Position numbers and translations under genes: made by a program. This document shows, piece by piece, positions 11,601 to 23,585 of a stretch of 64,000 bases of DNA (positions are counted from its first letter, which is position 1; each line of letters opens with the position of its first letter). The notes beneath the pieces are model-generated. The model did not search any database. It was not told the origin of the DNA and saw only the letters and a program-made list of their open reading frames with translations. The stretch is from NCBI GenBank assembly GCA_036674765.1, contig JARVKI010000140.1:1-64000 (forward strand), in the 5' to 3' direction. This DNA is from Seiridium cupressi. Taxonomy: Eukaryota > Ascomycota > Sordariomycetes > Amphisphaeriales > Sporocadaceae.

Positions 11601-13270
11601 TAATATTATACGTAAATCTTTTATTATAATTTTAAACGTAAATTTAAATATACGCAGTTTTTATATTAACGGTTTTGTTATTATATATTATTAATTTTTT
11701 ATTTATAATTTTAAATTAATAAAGCGTCTTTTTTTATTTTTATAATATTTAAAATTTATTAACGATTCGTAACGAAATAAAATTTCTTTAAGCTTTTATA
11801 TTAATTAAGGCTTTAATATTTTAATTTATAATTTAAACCTTAATTATAAAATGGTTATATACGCTTATTTTCGTGGCGTATAAAGACTTAATATTTAACT
11901 GTTACTATTTTATTATATACGGTTTTAATCGTTTCCCGAACGTTTATTACGTCGGTTATATCGTCGCCGCTTTTTCTTATTTTCGGCTTTTTAATAAGTA
12001 AAGGCGTAATTTACGTATAGATTTTCCCGGCTTTAATATGTTAAGGGTTTATCGTATTTTTATTCGTCGGCTTCTTACTTTATTTTTAACTCTATAAAGA
12101 TTTATAATATTATTCGCGTAAAAGGTATTAACTTTTTATTTCGTCGTTATATTTAAATACGATTTATAATTTTATAAATTTATAATCCGACTTTTTTATT
12201 ACGTTACTTTTCGAACGCTTTTTTAATTAATTTTTTAAAATCGTTTCTTTTTTCTTATTAACTTATAATAAGGCTAAGTAAAAGGGATTTTAATTTAATT
12301 AAAAGTCGTCCCGTTTTATTATATTTTTTAATTTATTTTTAAGTTAAACTTTTCTCGCTAGCGTAAATTAAGTATTTATTAATCTTATATTAATTTTATA
12401 TTCGCAATTTTAAAACGTATTCGCGTATTCTTTATAAGTCGTTAATAATTACCGCGTATTTTTAAAGGTTTTTATAAATAATAATAACGTTTTTTATTTA
12501 TCTTCCGTTTTATAATATTTTAATAAAGTTTAATTCTAGCCTTTTAAGGAAAAATTTATATTTTAATTTCTTTTTAAAATATCGGTTATATAATCGGTCG
12601 ATATAATTAATTTAGGATATATTTATATAATTTAAATGTTTTATCCTTAATTAAACGTTATTTTTAAATATTATATAAAGGGTATAAGCGTTTTTAAACC
12701 TATCTTTTATAATAACTTTTATTAAAATATTTTTAAATTTTAAAGCGTTATAAAATAACCTTTTAGGAATAATTACCGTTTTAAAGTCGTTTTAATATTT
12801 AACGGATTATTATATTATAACGGGAACCTTATTAATTCTTTTTTTAATTAATTATAACCTTAATACGTCGGTTTAATTTAAGTCTTCTTTTTTTTCTTAT
12901 TATTATTCTATGCGGTGGATAATAACTTAGTTTTAATCGGATTTATTTCCGCTTTTATTAAAATACGCGAGGTATTTATAAGCGTTAATTCGTCGCTCCG
13001 CGGGGCTTTTTCCTACTACCGCGATGGTTTTAATAACCGGTATTATAAAATATTATCCTACTCCGTTTTTATCCGACTTATACGTTCCGTATTAATCGTT
13101 ATAATATACCGTTTAAAATAAGTTATTATATTTAACTAATTTTTTCGTAATAAAGTTAAATTATCGTTTTTCCGGGATTAATTTAAAGGGTCGTTCCTTT
13201 TTAAGTAAGCGGCATTCGTTAATAAAATATTTTATCTTTTTATAATTATAATATATTATTAACTTTTTAT
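8700..13270 (-). pseudogene. gag-pol remnant of outer Ty3/gypsy element
   Basis: Frames are destroyed by RIP, but motifs survive on the minus strand. The nucleocapsid CCHC knuckle is at about 13255-13213, with CYNC read as YYNY through G-to-A changes. The reverse transcriptase active site is at about 10825-10783, where the YLDD motif appears as YFND with only transition-type damage. The integrase core is at about 9560-9360, and an integrase C-terminal stretch with SDKLDFKK-like sequence lies around 8960-8830. This region aligns to 15840-20410 of the inner element at a constant offset of 7140 bases with almost no net indels. Confidence 0.8.
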
Positions 13271-13915
13271 TATACCTGCCGTTTTCTCGCTTTATAGCGT
13301 TAAGGTTTATAAGTTTATTATATTATCCGTATAACGTTTAATTTTTTTAGTCGCGGTTTCGGTTATTATATCCGTTTTGCCGGGGTCTTCTTATATTAGC
13401 GGTAATATAGTTTTAGTATTTCGGGGTTTATTTTTTTTCGGACCGTCGAGCGTATAATTAATTATCGATACGTATTACGAATTCTACGTATTAAGTGAAA
13501 TCGGTAAGTAAATATAAGATCTTATTAATTTTATCCTTAACCTTTTTTTTAAAACTTTAATAATATAATATAATACGTGTATTATCCGTATAATTTATAC
13601 GGGCGGTAATCTATTTAAATTCTATAATATACGCTAATATAAATATTTTTTATTTAAAGTTTTTAAGTTTTCGTTCGGCTTATCTTTTTTCGTTAAAGTT
13701 TTAAAATAATAATTTAAATACCTTTTTATATCCGGCGTAAATCCTAAAAATTTTCTATATTTCTATTTTATATTAATTTAATACTTATTTATATTCGCTT
13801 ATTTTAAAAAGATATAATTTAAATTACGCGAAAACGCGTTTTTTTAAAAAGGATATTATATAAATAATCCTTTAAAGGTCGTTTTAAAAACTTTTTATAT
13901 AAAATAAATGGTAGG

Positions 13916-14386
13916 TATTATAAATATAAGTTAGAAAAGAACCGGAATGGAATAAACCCTATTCCGCAAGCACGGACTAAAATAAAGAAAAACGGACGCG
14001 CACTAAATAAACATTCTAAATACTAGTACGGTAGAGATAAAGTAAACGGTAAGAACTAATTAAAGCCAACGATTAAAAGTAATTAATAAGACTTATTAAT
14101 TAATACTAACTATAATTAATTCCGCTTATTAAATAAATATAAGCAAATAAGATTAATAAAGAAATAAATGGATATATATATAATAAACGTTTTTTATATA
14201 AATAGTTATTACTTTAATAATTAATTTAAATATTTATCTATTTATAAATAAAGCTTATTAAGCCTTAACGATTATATTCTTATTTAAAACTTAATATTCC
14301 TATTTTATATTACGTATTTTATTAGTATAAACCTAATATTAATATATTATTTTAAGGTTTATTTTAACGATAGTATATTCGTTATA
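13916..14386 (+). mobile_element. Solo LTR, opposite orientation (471 bp)
   Basis: The segment is the reverse complement of the 471-bp LTR type, including the diagnostic ACGGACGCGC centre of that subfamily. No internal sequence is attached, so it is a solo LTR left by LTR-LTR recombination. Flanks are GTAGG (13911-13915) and ATAAA (14387-14391): all three differences are G-to-A, which fits a target duplication altered by RIP. It lies within the internal region of the outer element, so it was inserted after it. Confidence 0.8.
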
Positions 14387-14553
14387 ATAAACGCGAATTT
14401 AAGCGAGATACTTTTTAAGTCTTTTAATCGTTTTATTATAAAATGCGAGAGTATTAAACTTAAACTTATTAATCTTTTAAATTAATATAGTAATAATATT
14501 AACTGCTCTTTATATAACGGTATTTAAATCTTAAAATTTTTAAATAAGTTTAA

Positions 14554-15024
14554 TATAACGAATATATTATCGTTAGGATAAACTTTAAAATAATATACTA
14601 GTATTAAATTTATATTAATAAGGTATATAATATAAAATAAGAATATTAAATCTTAAATAAAAATATAATCGTTAAGGTTTAATAAGCCTTATTTATAAAT
14701 AAATAAATACTTAAATTAATTATTAAAATAATAATTATTTATATAAAAAACGTTTATCGTATATATATTTATTTATTTTCTTATTAATCTTATTTATTTA
14801 TATTTACTTAATAAGCGGAATTAATTATAATTAATATTAATTAATAAGTTTTATTAATTACTTTTAATCGTTAGCTTTAATTAGTTTTTACCGTTTATTT
14901 TATCTTTACCGTATTAATATTTAGAATATTTATTTAATACGCGTCCGTTCTTTTTTATTTTAATCCGTATTTACGAAATAAAGTTTATTCCGTTTTAATT
15001 TTTTTCTAATTTATATTTGTAATA
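14554..15024 (-). repeat. 3' LTR of inner element (471 bp)
   Basis: Pairs with 21425-21895. It shares the LTR termini and most of the body with the 489-bp LTRs but has a shorter central section with GCGTCCGTTC instead of GCGGCCGTATTTGC. Confidence 0.88.
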
Positions 15025-15299
15025 TTAAGTTTCCTTTTTTTTAATTTAACCCTTTAAACCCGAGGTTTTATAAATAGGTTACCGTTATCCGTTTCTTTAA
15101 TTTAATATATTTCCCCTTTTTTTTATATTTTTATAATATATATTTATTATATTAAGTTATATTTAGAAAGTTAAATAAAAGAAAAGTTCCTTATCGTTTT
15201 ATTTTACCGCTTATCGTTATCTTTTTATAAAATTTTTTAACGAGTTTAATTTTAAAATTATGCTTTATATTCGTTATTTTCGTCGCGATTAAAAATATA

Positions 15300-15700
15300 T
15301 AATAATAAAAAGTTTGGTAAAATATAAAAAATATATTCGCGTTAATTATTTTTGCGATAATAGCGGGGTCCCGATTTTTTCTTTTAAGCGTATTATAAAA
15401 GAATACCGTCGGTTAATACGGGAAGAGCAGGTTATTAAAAGCCACCTTTTAGCTTTTTAATAATAAACGAACGAAGCTATTTTAAAGCTAATTCGCTTAT
15501 AAAAATAGCGTAAACTTACTCGTACGAAAGGTGCCGAATTAGTCCGTTAAGGTTTTCGATCTTTAAATAAGCTTAAAAAGTAAAAAGGCGTAAAGTTAAA
15601 AGCTGTAATCGTCGCGCAGTCGTACGGAGCTGTCGGCGTCGTGGACTAAAGCGCCGTAAGCTTGTTTTTTAACCTTTTAGGCGGCTTTTTAAACTTTAAA
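15300..15700 (+). pseudogene. Remnant of the antisense ORF (inner element)
   Basis: The same plus-strand frame as at 8160-8560 is kept without length change. Readable pieces include RRLIREEQ, ILKLIRL and RTKGAELVR, with RIP-type stops at the same kind of positions. It is followed by a CpG-rich stretch (about 15615-15660). Conservation of frame in two separate copies supports a real ancestral ORF rather than chance. Confidence 0.5.
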
Positions 15701-15839
15701 GGTATTATTTAAAAGCGGTATAGCTTTTAACGTAATTTTTAAATTTTTAAATATTCTTTTTAAATAGGTAATTTTTTTATTTAACTAAATATTAAAAGCC
15801 TTTGCTTTTTTTGTAATATTTTAATATTTCTTTTATTTT

Positions 15840-18800
15840 GTATTTTTATTAATCTATTTCGGTTTTTAGCGTAATATCGATTTTAGCGTTTTTAAACGCT
15901 AGTTTAAATAAAAATATATATATAATAAAGTGGTTCCGTATTATTTTTAATAACGATAATTTAAAATTAACTTTTAAAATAACTTTATCGATTTTAAATG
16001 GTTTAAATTTCTTAAAATCGAGTTTATCGCTTAATCGCTTTATTTTAATGTTTTTATATAATAAATAAATTTTATCTCTTTTCGCAAAAGTTAATCCTTT
16101 AATCCTTTTTTTATCGTAATATTATTTTATTCGTTATTAAAAAAATAAAAATTCTTATTATAAGGATTATTATAATAATTAAAGTTTATTAACGTATTCG
16201 ATAACTTTAAGCGCTTATTCGCCGTGGAGTAATTCTTTAATAATATTAAAGTTATATCCGAAATTAGCGTAAAATAGTAACATTTTAATAGGCTCGCTAA
16301 TCGCGTTATTATAAGCGAATTACGTAATTAATAATAATTATATTTAATTATTTTATTTATAATTAACGTAATATTATAAATATTATTTAAATACTTAATT
16401 TACTTGTTTTATTTATTTATTTATTTATAAATAAAACGCCGTAAATAATTTATATTTAGTTCTTAGTTATAATATAAGGGATTATTAGAATTTTAACGTA
16501 AAAAGTTTGTTTTTGTCGGAGATAAATTTATCTAACAGCCTGTATTAGCTGATTACAATTCTAAAGACAGTATAAGCGAGTTCCGTAGCGTCGCTTACTT
16601 CTTTATATAAGATAAAATACCCGTATTTCGTAAGTCGTTCCGTAATAATAAGGATATTATCGTATTCCACGTTCGTTATTAATTCTTTTAATAATAGTAA
16701 TTTAATAATAAAATTTATAGCGACTGATTTCCAAGCTTTATCGGGTGGTATTATTAGTTATAACTCTTTATACGGCTTATATCGGGATGCCTTAGCTTTA
16801 TTATAAAGGTTATAATCCTTAATAACCTTAAAGACACACTATCTCAGGTTTTCGTAATCGAAATATTATTAAATCCTTTTAATAGTTTTAAATATTTTTA
16901 TATATTTATTAAATGGTAATATATAATATTTTTGGATAAGTTCCTTTTAGAATTTTTTAAAAAGGTATATTTTCTTTTAATATATTAAAACTTTTATTTT
17001 TTAATATTTATTATTAATTCTTTCGATTTATATTTTTTATATAATTATACGGTTAATAATATATAAGTTTATAATTAATATAAAGTTCCTTTCTTTATTA
17101 ATCGTAAGGATAATATATATTTTTTAGGCGCTTTTTAAAAATAGTCCGATCTGCGATTTAACACGTCGGTTCTTCCGTTTTTCGATCCCTTTCGGTAAAT
17201 AATAATAAAGTTAAAATCTATTAAAAACTTTAACCATCGTATTTATCGTTTATTAAGTTTTTTATTATTAATAAACGATATTAAATTTTTATAATCGGTA
17301 TAGATTTTAACTTAATATATTATTTTATTAAAGTAATATTTCTATTTTTTAAATGCTTTAATAATTGTTATTAATTCCTTATTATAAATTTAATAATTAA
17401 GTTTTAATCCGTTAAGTTTTTTAGAGTAATAAACGATTAAGTAAAGCTTTTTATTATTCTTACGTTAGTTAAATTAGCCGTTAATCGCGTAATCCGATAC
17501 GTCGGTTTCGACTTTAAATTCTTTATTAAAGTTAGTTATAACTATAACGGGTTCTTCCGTTATTCTTTTTTTAAATTCTTCGAACGCCTATTATTTAATA
17601 TAAGTTTATTAAAATAATAAATCCTTTTTAATTAAATTCGTTAAAAAGCTTCTTATTTTTGCGAAGCCAAGGATAAATATCTTATAATAATTTATTAACT
17701 TTAAAAAGGATTATATATCCGTAACGTTTTAAAGCGTTAGCTATTTTTTAACTATTATTATTTTAAAATCCTTTATTCGGACTTTTTTTAAGGATATTAC
17801 GTATTTTATAAAAATAACTTTTTGCTAGTAAAATTCACTTTTTTTTAAATTTACTAAAAGGTTTACTTTTTATAATTTTTTTAAATACTACCGTAACGTA
17901 TTATTTATATTCCTCGATTATATTTAAGAATATAAATATATTATCGAGATAAATTATTATAAACTTATTTAAAAAGCTTTATAATATTATATTAATTATA
18001 TTTTAAAAGTTTATAAATACGTTAATAAATTTAAAAAGCATAATTAAATATTTAAAATATTTATATTTATTACGGAATATTATTTTTTATTTATTACCTT
18101 TTTTAATTTTAATTAATTTATATACGTTAAATAAGTTTAAGGCCGTAAACCATTTAGCGCCGTGCAATTTATCTCGCAGGTCTTTAATTAAAAATAAAAG
18201 GTATTTATTTTTAATCGTAATTTCGTTAAGTTTTTAATAATCGATATAAAACCTTTATTTAAGCTTTTTATCCTTACTCTTTTTTAATATAAAAAGTATC
18301 GGGTATTTTACGGGTAAAATAAATTCCTTAATCTATCCTTTTAATAATATCTCGTTAAAGTATTCTTTAAATGCTTCTTTATATTATAACCATACCGGGT
18401 AAGTAAATATAAAATATAGCTTTATGCCTTTTTTTAAAAGTATTTTATAATCGAATCTTATATATATTAATAATTTTATATTTAATTTTCCATTAAATAA
18501 GTCGTTAAACTCTTTATATTCTCCAGGTATTTTATATATAAATTTCGGCTTAATATCTTTAATTATAATATAAAATTTAAATGTTTTAATTTTATTTAAA
18601 GGTTTTTCCGTTAAATATTATTTAAAGGTTAAGTTTCTTCTTAATATATCCTATTAAAACTAGTTTATATTTTAACTTATTTAAGGATTACTCGCTTGCA
18701 ACTAAGGTATCCTTAAAATTAAATCGTAATTTATAATTTTTATAATATCGTACGTAAATCTTTTATTATAATTTTAAATATAAATTTAAATATATATAAT

Positions 18801-20410
18801 CTTTATATTAACGGTTTTATTATTATACGTTATTAATTTTTTATTTATAGTTTTAAATTAGTATAGCGTTTTTTTTTTACTTTTATAATATTTAAAACTT
18901 ATTAACGATTTATAGCGAGATAAAAATTTTTTAAGCTTTTATATTAACCAGGGCCTTAATATTTTAATTTATAATCCGAACTTTAATTATAAAGTGGTTA
19001 TATACGCTTATTTCCGTGGCGTATAAAGATTTAATATCTAACCGCTACTGTCCTATTATATACAATTCTAATCGTTTCCTAAACGTTTATCGCGTCGGTA
19101 GTGTCGTCATTACTCTCTCTTATTTTCTGCTTCTTAATAGGTAAAGGCGTAATCTATATATAGACTTTCCCGGTTTTAATATATTAGGGGTTTGTCGTAT
19201 TCTAGTTCGTCGGCTTCCTACCTTATTTCTAACTCTACGAGGATCCGTAATACTACTTACGTAAAGGGTATTAATCCTTCGTTTTATCGTTATATCTGGA
19301 TGCGGTTTATAATTCTATAAATTTATAATCCGATTTTTTCGTTACGTTATTCTTTAAACGCTTTTTCGATTAATTTTTTAAGGTCGTCTTTTTTTTTTTA
19401 TTAGTTTATAATAATATTAAGTAAAAGGGATTTTAATTTAATTAAAAGTCGTCCTATTTCGCTATATTCCTTAATTTACCTTTAAGTTAAGTTTTTCTTT
19501 TTAGCGTAGATTAAGTATTTATCGATTTTATATTAGTTTTATATTCGTAATTTTAAAACGTATTCGCGTATTTTTTATAAGTCGCTAGTAATTACCGCGT
19601 ATCTTTAAAGGTTTTTATAAATAATAATAACGTTTTTTATTTATCTCTCGTTTTATAATATTTTAATAAGGTTTAATTCTAATTTTTTAAAGAAAAATTT
19701 ATATTCTAATTTTTCCTTAAAATATTAGTTATATAATCGGTTAATATAATTAATTTAGGATATATTTATATAATTTAAATGTTTTATCCTTAATTAAGCG
19801 TTATCCTTATATATTATATAAAGGGTATAAGCGTTTTCGAGTTTATCCTTTATAATAGCTTTTATTAAAATATTTTTAAATTTTAAAGCGTTATAAAATA
19901 ATTTTTTAAAAATAATTACTATTTTAAAGTCGTTTTAATATCTAGCGGATTATCGTATTATAACGGGAATTTTATTAGTTTTTTTCCTAATTAGCCGTAA
20001 TTTTAATATATCGGCTTAATTTAAACTTTCTTCTTTTTATTATTATTCCGCGCGGCGGATAATAATTTAATTTTAGTCGGATTTATCCCCGCTTTTGTTG
20101 GAATATGTAAGGTGTCCGTAAGCATTAATTCGTCGCTTCGCGGGGCTCCTTCCTGCCACCGCGATAATCCTAGTAGCTAGTATTATAAGGTACCATCCTG
20201 CTCCGTTTTTATCCGATTTATGCGTTCCGCATTAATCGTTATAATATAACGCTTAAAGCAGGCTATCGTGCTTAACTAATTTTTTTATAATAAGATTAAA
20301 TTATCGTCCTTTTAAGACTGGTTTAAAAGGTCGCTTTTTTTTAAGCGAGCGGCATTCGTTAGTAAAATGTTTTATCCTTTTATAATTATAATACGTTACC
20401 GATTTTTTAT
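15840..20410 (-). pseudogene. gag-pol remnant of inner Ty3/gypsy element
   Basis: The minus-strand order is CCHC knuckle (about 20395-20350), reverse transcriptase (active site about 17964-17927), integrase core (about 16700-16480) and the integrase C-terminal region with readable SDKLDFKKF and FKIDKV (about 16100-15960). Premature stops are numerous and explained by C-to-T and G-to-A changes. Integrase is slightly better preserved here than in the outer copy. Confidence 0.8.
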
Positions 20411-21424
20411 CGTGCCTGCCGTTTTCTCGCTTTATAACGTTAAGGTTTATAGGCTTATTATATCTTTCGTAAGATGTTTTTCCGCGCTATTTGTTTTTTA
20501 AGCGATATTAATTATTTTATCGTAACCGGCTAGTATTAATTTAAAGCTATATTTACGTATTAGTTTATAATCCTTTTAATTATCCTCGTTTTTTAAATTA
20601 TTTTTTATATAAACGGTTATTAATTTTAATAATCCTTTTAATATAAATATCGAGGTTTTTCAATCGATCTTTTTTAATAACTTTATTTTTAATGCCTTTT
20701 TTAAATCTTAAATAAAAAAGCGTTATAAAGGCATTATCGTCGTTTTATTCGGTTTTAAAAGCGATTTATTTAAACTTTAATACGTATTTAATCGTTAAAC
20801 TCTTTTATTTAAGTTATATAAGCTTTTTTTTTATTATATGGATTTTATTTAGGTTATTAAAAGTGGCTTTAAAGCGTCGTTTAAACTTATTATAACTGGC
20901 AAAAACTCTTTTAATTTCTTCGTTTTTATTATTTTTATTATTATTAAGGTAATCTTTTATAATTAATTTAAATTATTTAAAAACGTTATCTTTTAAGAAT
21001 TTAGTAACGTATAATATTTTATCGGGATTATTATTAATATTATCCTTATAAAAGCGTAAGTATGCTTTTGCCTGGGTAAAAAATCCTTAAACGCTACCGT
21101 CCTTACCATTATAAAACTGCGGTGCTGGCATTTTATAATTAGTTTTATAAGCGATAGGTATTATAATAAGGATAGCCGCGATCTACTCGACAAACTGCTA
21201 ATTATCGCTACAAACGCTATTATAAGCCTATTAAAGGTTAGTTAATTATATTATTAGCTTTTATTATTATTATTATATTTAGTATATTATACGTAAAGTG
21301 TTAAGTTCGTTAATTGGATTTTTAATATTGTTTTCGCTAGGAGTTTAAAGTGCTATTATCGTTTATAAAATATTATTTAATAATTCTTAAATTAAAATAC
21401 GTATTTAAATAAAAATAATTAAAA

Positions 21425-21895
21425 TATAATAAATATATTATCGTTAAGATAAACTTTAAAATAATATATTAATATTAGGTTTATATTAATAAAGTATGTA
21501 ATATAAAATTAAAATATTAAGTTTTAAATAAAAATATAATTATTAAGGCTTAATAAGCTTTATTTATAAGTAAATAAATATTTAAATTAATTATTAAAGT
21601 AATAATTATTTATATAAAAAACGTTTATCGTATATATATTTATTTATTTCCTTATTAATTTTATTTATTTATATTTATTTAGTAAGCGGAATTAATTATA
21701 ATTAATATTAATTAGTAAGTTTTATTAATTACTTTTAATCGTTAACCTTAATTAATTCCTGCCGTTTACCTTATCTCCACCGTATTAGTATTTAGAATAT
21801 TTACTTAATGCGCGTCCGTTCTTTTTTATCTTAGTCCGTGCTCGCGGAATAAGGTTTATTCCGTTCCGGTTCTTTTTTAACCCATATTTATAACA
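21425..21895 (-). repeat. 5' LTR of inner element (471 bp)
   Basis: Same length and subfamily as 14554-15024. The bases just left of it (TTTAATAATTCTTAAA...AATTAAAA, 21380-21424) match those just left of the outer LTR at 22171, marking a conserved junction next to the 5' LTR in both elements. The primer-binding site should lie there, but RIP has obscured it. Confidence 0.88.
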
Positions 21896-22170
21896 TTTAG
21901 CTTTATAATCCTTTTCTCGTTAAAGTCGCTTAATTTCCTTAAAAATACTTTTATATTATTTTTTAAAGACTTTAAAGTCGTTATTTTTATCGGAGTTAAT
22001 ATTTATAACTTAAATAGGGGATTTTTAAAGGGTTTATTTTTAAATAATTTTCGCAGCCTCTTTCCCCTTTTTACTATTATTACCGTTATCCTTATTAACG
22101 GTAAATATATTACCGATATTATTTAATAATTCTTAAACCGGAATACGCACTTAAATAAAAGTAATTAAAA

Positions 22171-22659
22171 TGTAACGAATATATTATCGTTAAAATAAAC
22201 TTTAAAATAATATATTAATATTAGGTTTATATTAATAAGGTACGTAATATAAAATAAGAATATTAAATTTTAAAAAATAAAAATATAATCGTTAAAGCTT
22301 AATAAACCTTATTTATAAATAAATAAATATTTAAATTAATTATTAAAATAATAATTATTTATATAAAAAATATTTATTATATATATATCCATTTATTCCT
22401 TTATTAATTTTATTTATTTATATTTACTTAATAAGCGGAATTAATTATAGTTAATATTAATTAATAAGTCCCGCTAATTATTTATAATCGTTAGCTTTTA
22501 ATTAATTCCTACCGTTTGCCTTATCTCTACCGTTTCGGTGTCTGGTATGTTTGTTCTTTACGCGGCCGTACTTGCTTGTCTTTTATTATTATTATAATCC
22601 GTGCTCTGCGGAGTAGGGCTTATTCCGTTCCGGTTCTCCTCCAACCCATATTCGTAACA
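22171..22659 (-). repeat. 5' LTR of outer element (489 bp)
   Basis: The best-preserved LTR of the set: its right end (about 22530-22659) is nearly free of RIP changes and shows the true terminus ATATTCGTAACA. The target duplication AAATC follows directly at 22660-22664. Confidence 0.9.
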
Positions 22660-22664
22660 AAATC

Positions 22665-23165
22665 CTCCCGTTACCGCGGGAGAGTTTAAACATTTATACT
22701 TTTATACCACTTTATTTAACCTTTATATTATTTATTTTAAATAATAATATTTTTATTTTAATTATAAAGAATTATATTAAATTATTAAAATTTTCGCGTA
22801 ATTTTTAAATATAATTAATAAAAAGATTTTTTAAATATTTTATTAAACGCGTAAATTATTTAAATTAAAATTTTATTATTTTATTAATATATATATATTT
22901 TAATTTTATAATTAATTTATATTAATAACGTTAAATTAAATTAAATTAAAATTGTTATTATTAATTTTATAATTTAATTTTATAATTAAATTATAATAAA
23001 ATATAAAAACTTATAAATAACCGCGTTTTTAATTTTATAATTAATATATAAAGTAATTTTAAAATTTTATTAATTTATATTTTTTATTTTAAACGTATAT
23101 TTTTACGGGTTATTGTTTTATAATATTATATATATAATTTTATAATTTAACGTATATAATTATGG
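22665..23165. other. AT-rich relic DNA right of the nested insertion
   Basis: About 500 bp of very AT-rich, TpA-rich sequence outside the outer target duplication. It does not match the LTRs or internal regions seen here, so it is probably the remains of an older RIP-mutated repeat that served as target. Composition returns to normal sharply at about 23165. Confidence 0.6.
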
Positions 23166-23585
23166 CATAGACAACTTATCCGTTCAACTTCCCTTAGATC
23201 CTGGAAATAAGCCGGATGGCGATTTGAAAATTGTAAGCATATGACGTCTCCTCTACAATATATACTTCCTTTCCAGGGTGGCATATTATTAGATTGGATG
23301 GACCGCCTGAGCTTGCTGCGGACGAAATGAATATAAAAGGTGCAAATGGTTGTCTTCGATTAAACATCCGAAGTAAGTCAATATCAATCATCAATCAATC
23401 AATTCAAAAATTTACCTTGCCAGCCCTGTACTCTACCTTCCCACAACAAAGCACTTTTCTTGCAGTGTCAAACGGAAGTCCTCAACGTGTCGGTAATCAT
23501 CCCTGGCTGATCTTCTATCTAAGAGATTGTTCAGGAGCAAACACGCCAAATCAGATAGCCGCGTACGAATTCTTAGACTGCCATA

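Larger units (their letters stand above)
14554..21895 (-). mobile_element. Inner full-length Ty3/gypsy element (7,342 bp), RIP-inactivated
   Basis: It is bounded by 471-bp LTRs (14554-15024, 21425-21895) and flanked by TTTAA (14549-14553) and TTTAG (21896-21900), a target duplication differing by one RIP-type G-to-A change. It sits inside the outer element in the same minus-strand orientation. Minus-strand coding signals: CCHC knuckle near 20350-20395 (Y.N.....KHFTNEC), reverse transcriptase YLDN-form active site near 17927-17964, integrase core near 16480-16700 with readable ERLTKYGYFI and LYKEVSDATELAY. From 15025 to about 20460 it matches the outer element base for base at constant offset. 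Beyond that, the gag/leader portion (20465-21424) is different. Confidence 0.9.
7396..22659 (-). mobile_element. Outer Ty3/gypsy LTR retrotransposon, RIP-inactivated, with nested insertions
   Basis: Both ends carry a 489-bp LTR in the same orientation (7396-7884 and 22171-22659) with TGTAACGAATAT/ATATTCGTAACA-type termini, flanked by a perfect 5-bp target duplication AAATC (7391-7395 and 22660-22664). Coding is on the minus strand: CCHC knuckle near 13213-13255, reverse transcriptase core near 10783-10825, integrase SD.D.LF motif near 9361-9400, so the order gag-RT-integrase is Ty3/gypsy. A solo LTR (13916-14386) and a complete second element (14554-21895) interrupt its gag/leader side. Sequence is saturated with TpA and nearly lacks CpA/TpG while CpG survives, the RIP signature. 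Stops fill every frame, so it cannot be autonomous. Confidence 0.9.

Noticed and set aside
12915..13121. Plus-strand 68-codon frame in the AT-rich block
   Set aside because: It is antisense to the gag-pol remnant and is open only because of base composition; the corresponding inner copy does not keep it.
22660..23165. Possible continuation of the retrotransposon
   Set aside because: The AAATC target duplication ends the element at 22659 and this stretch matches neither LTR nor internal sequence.
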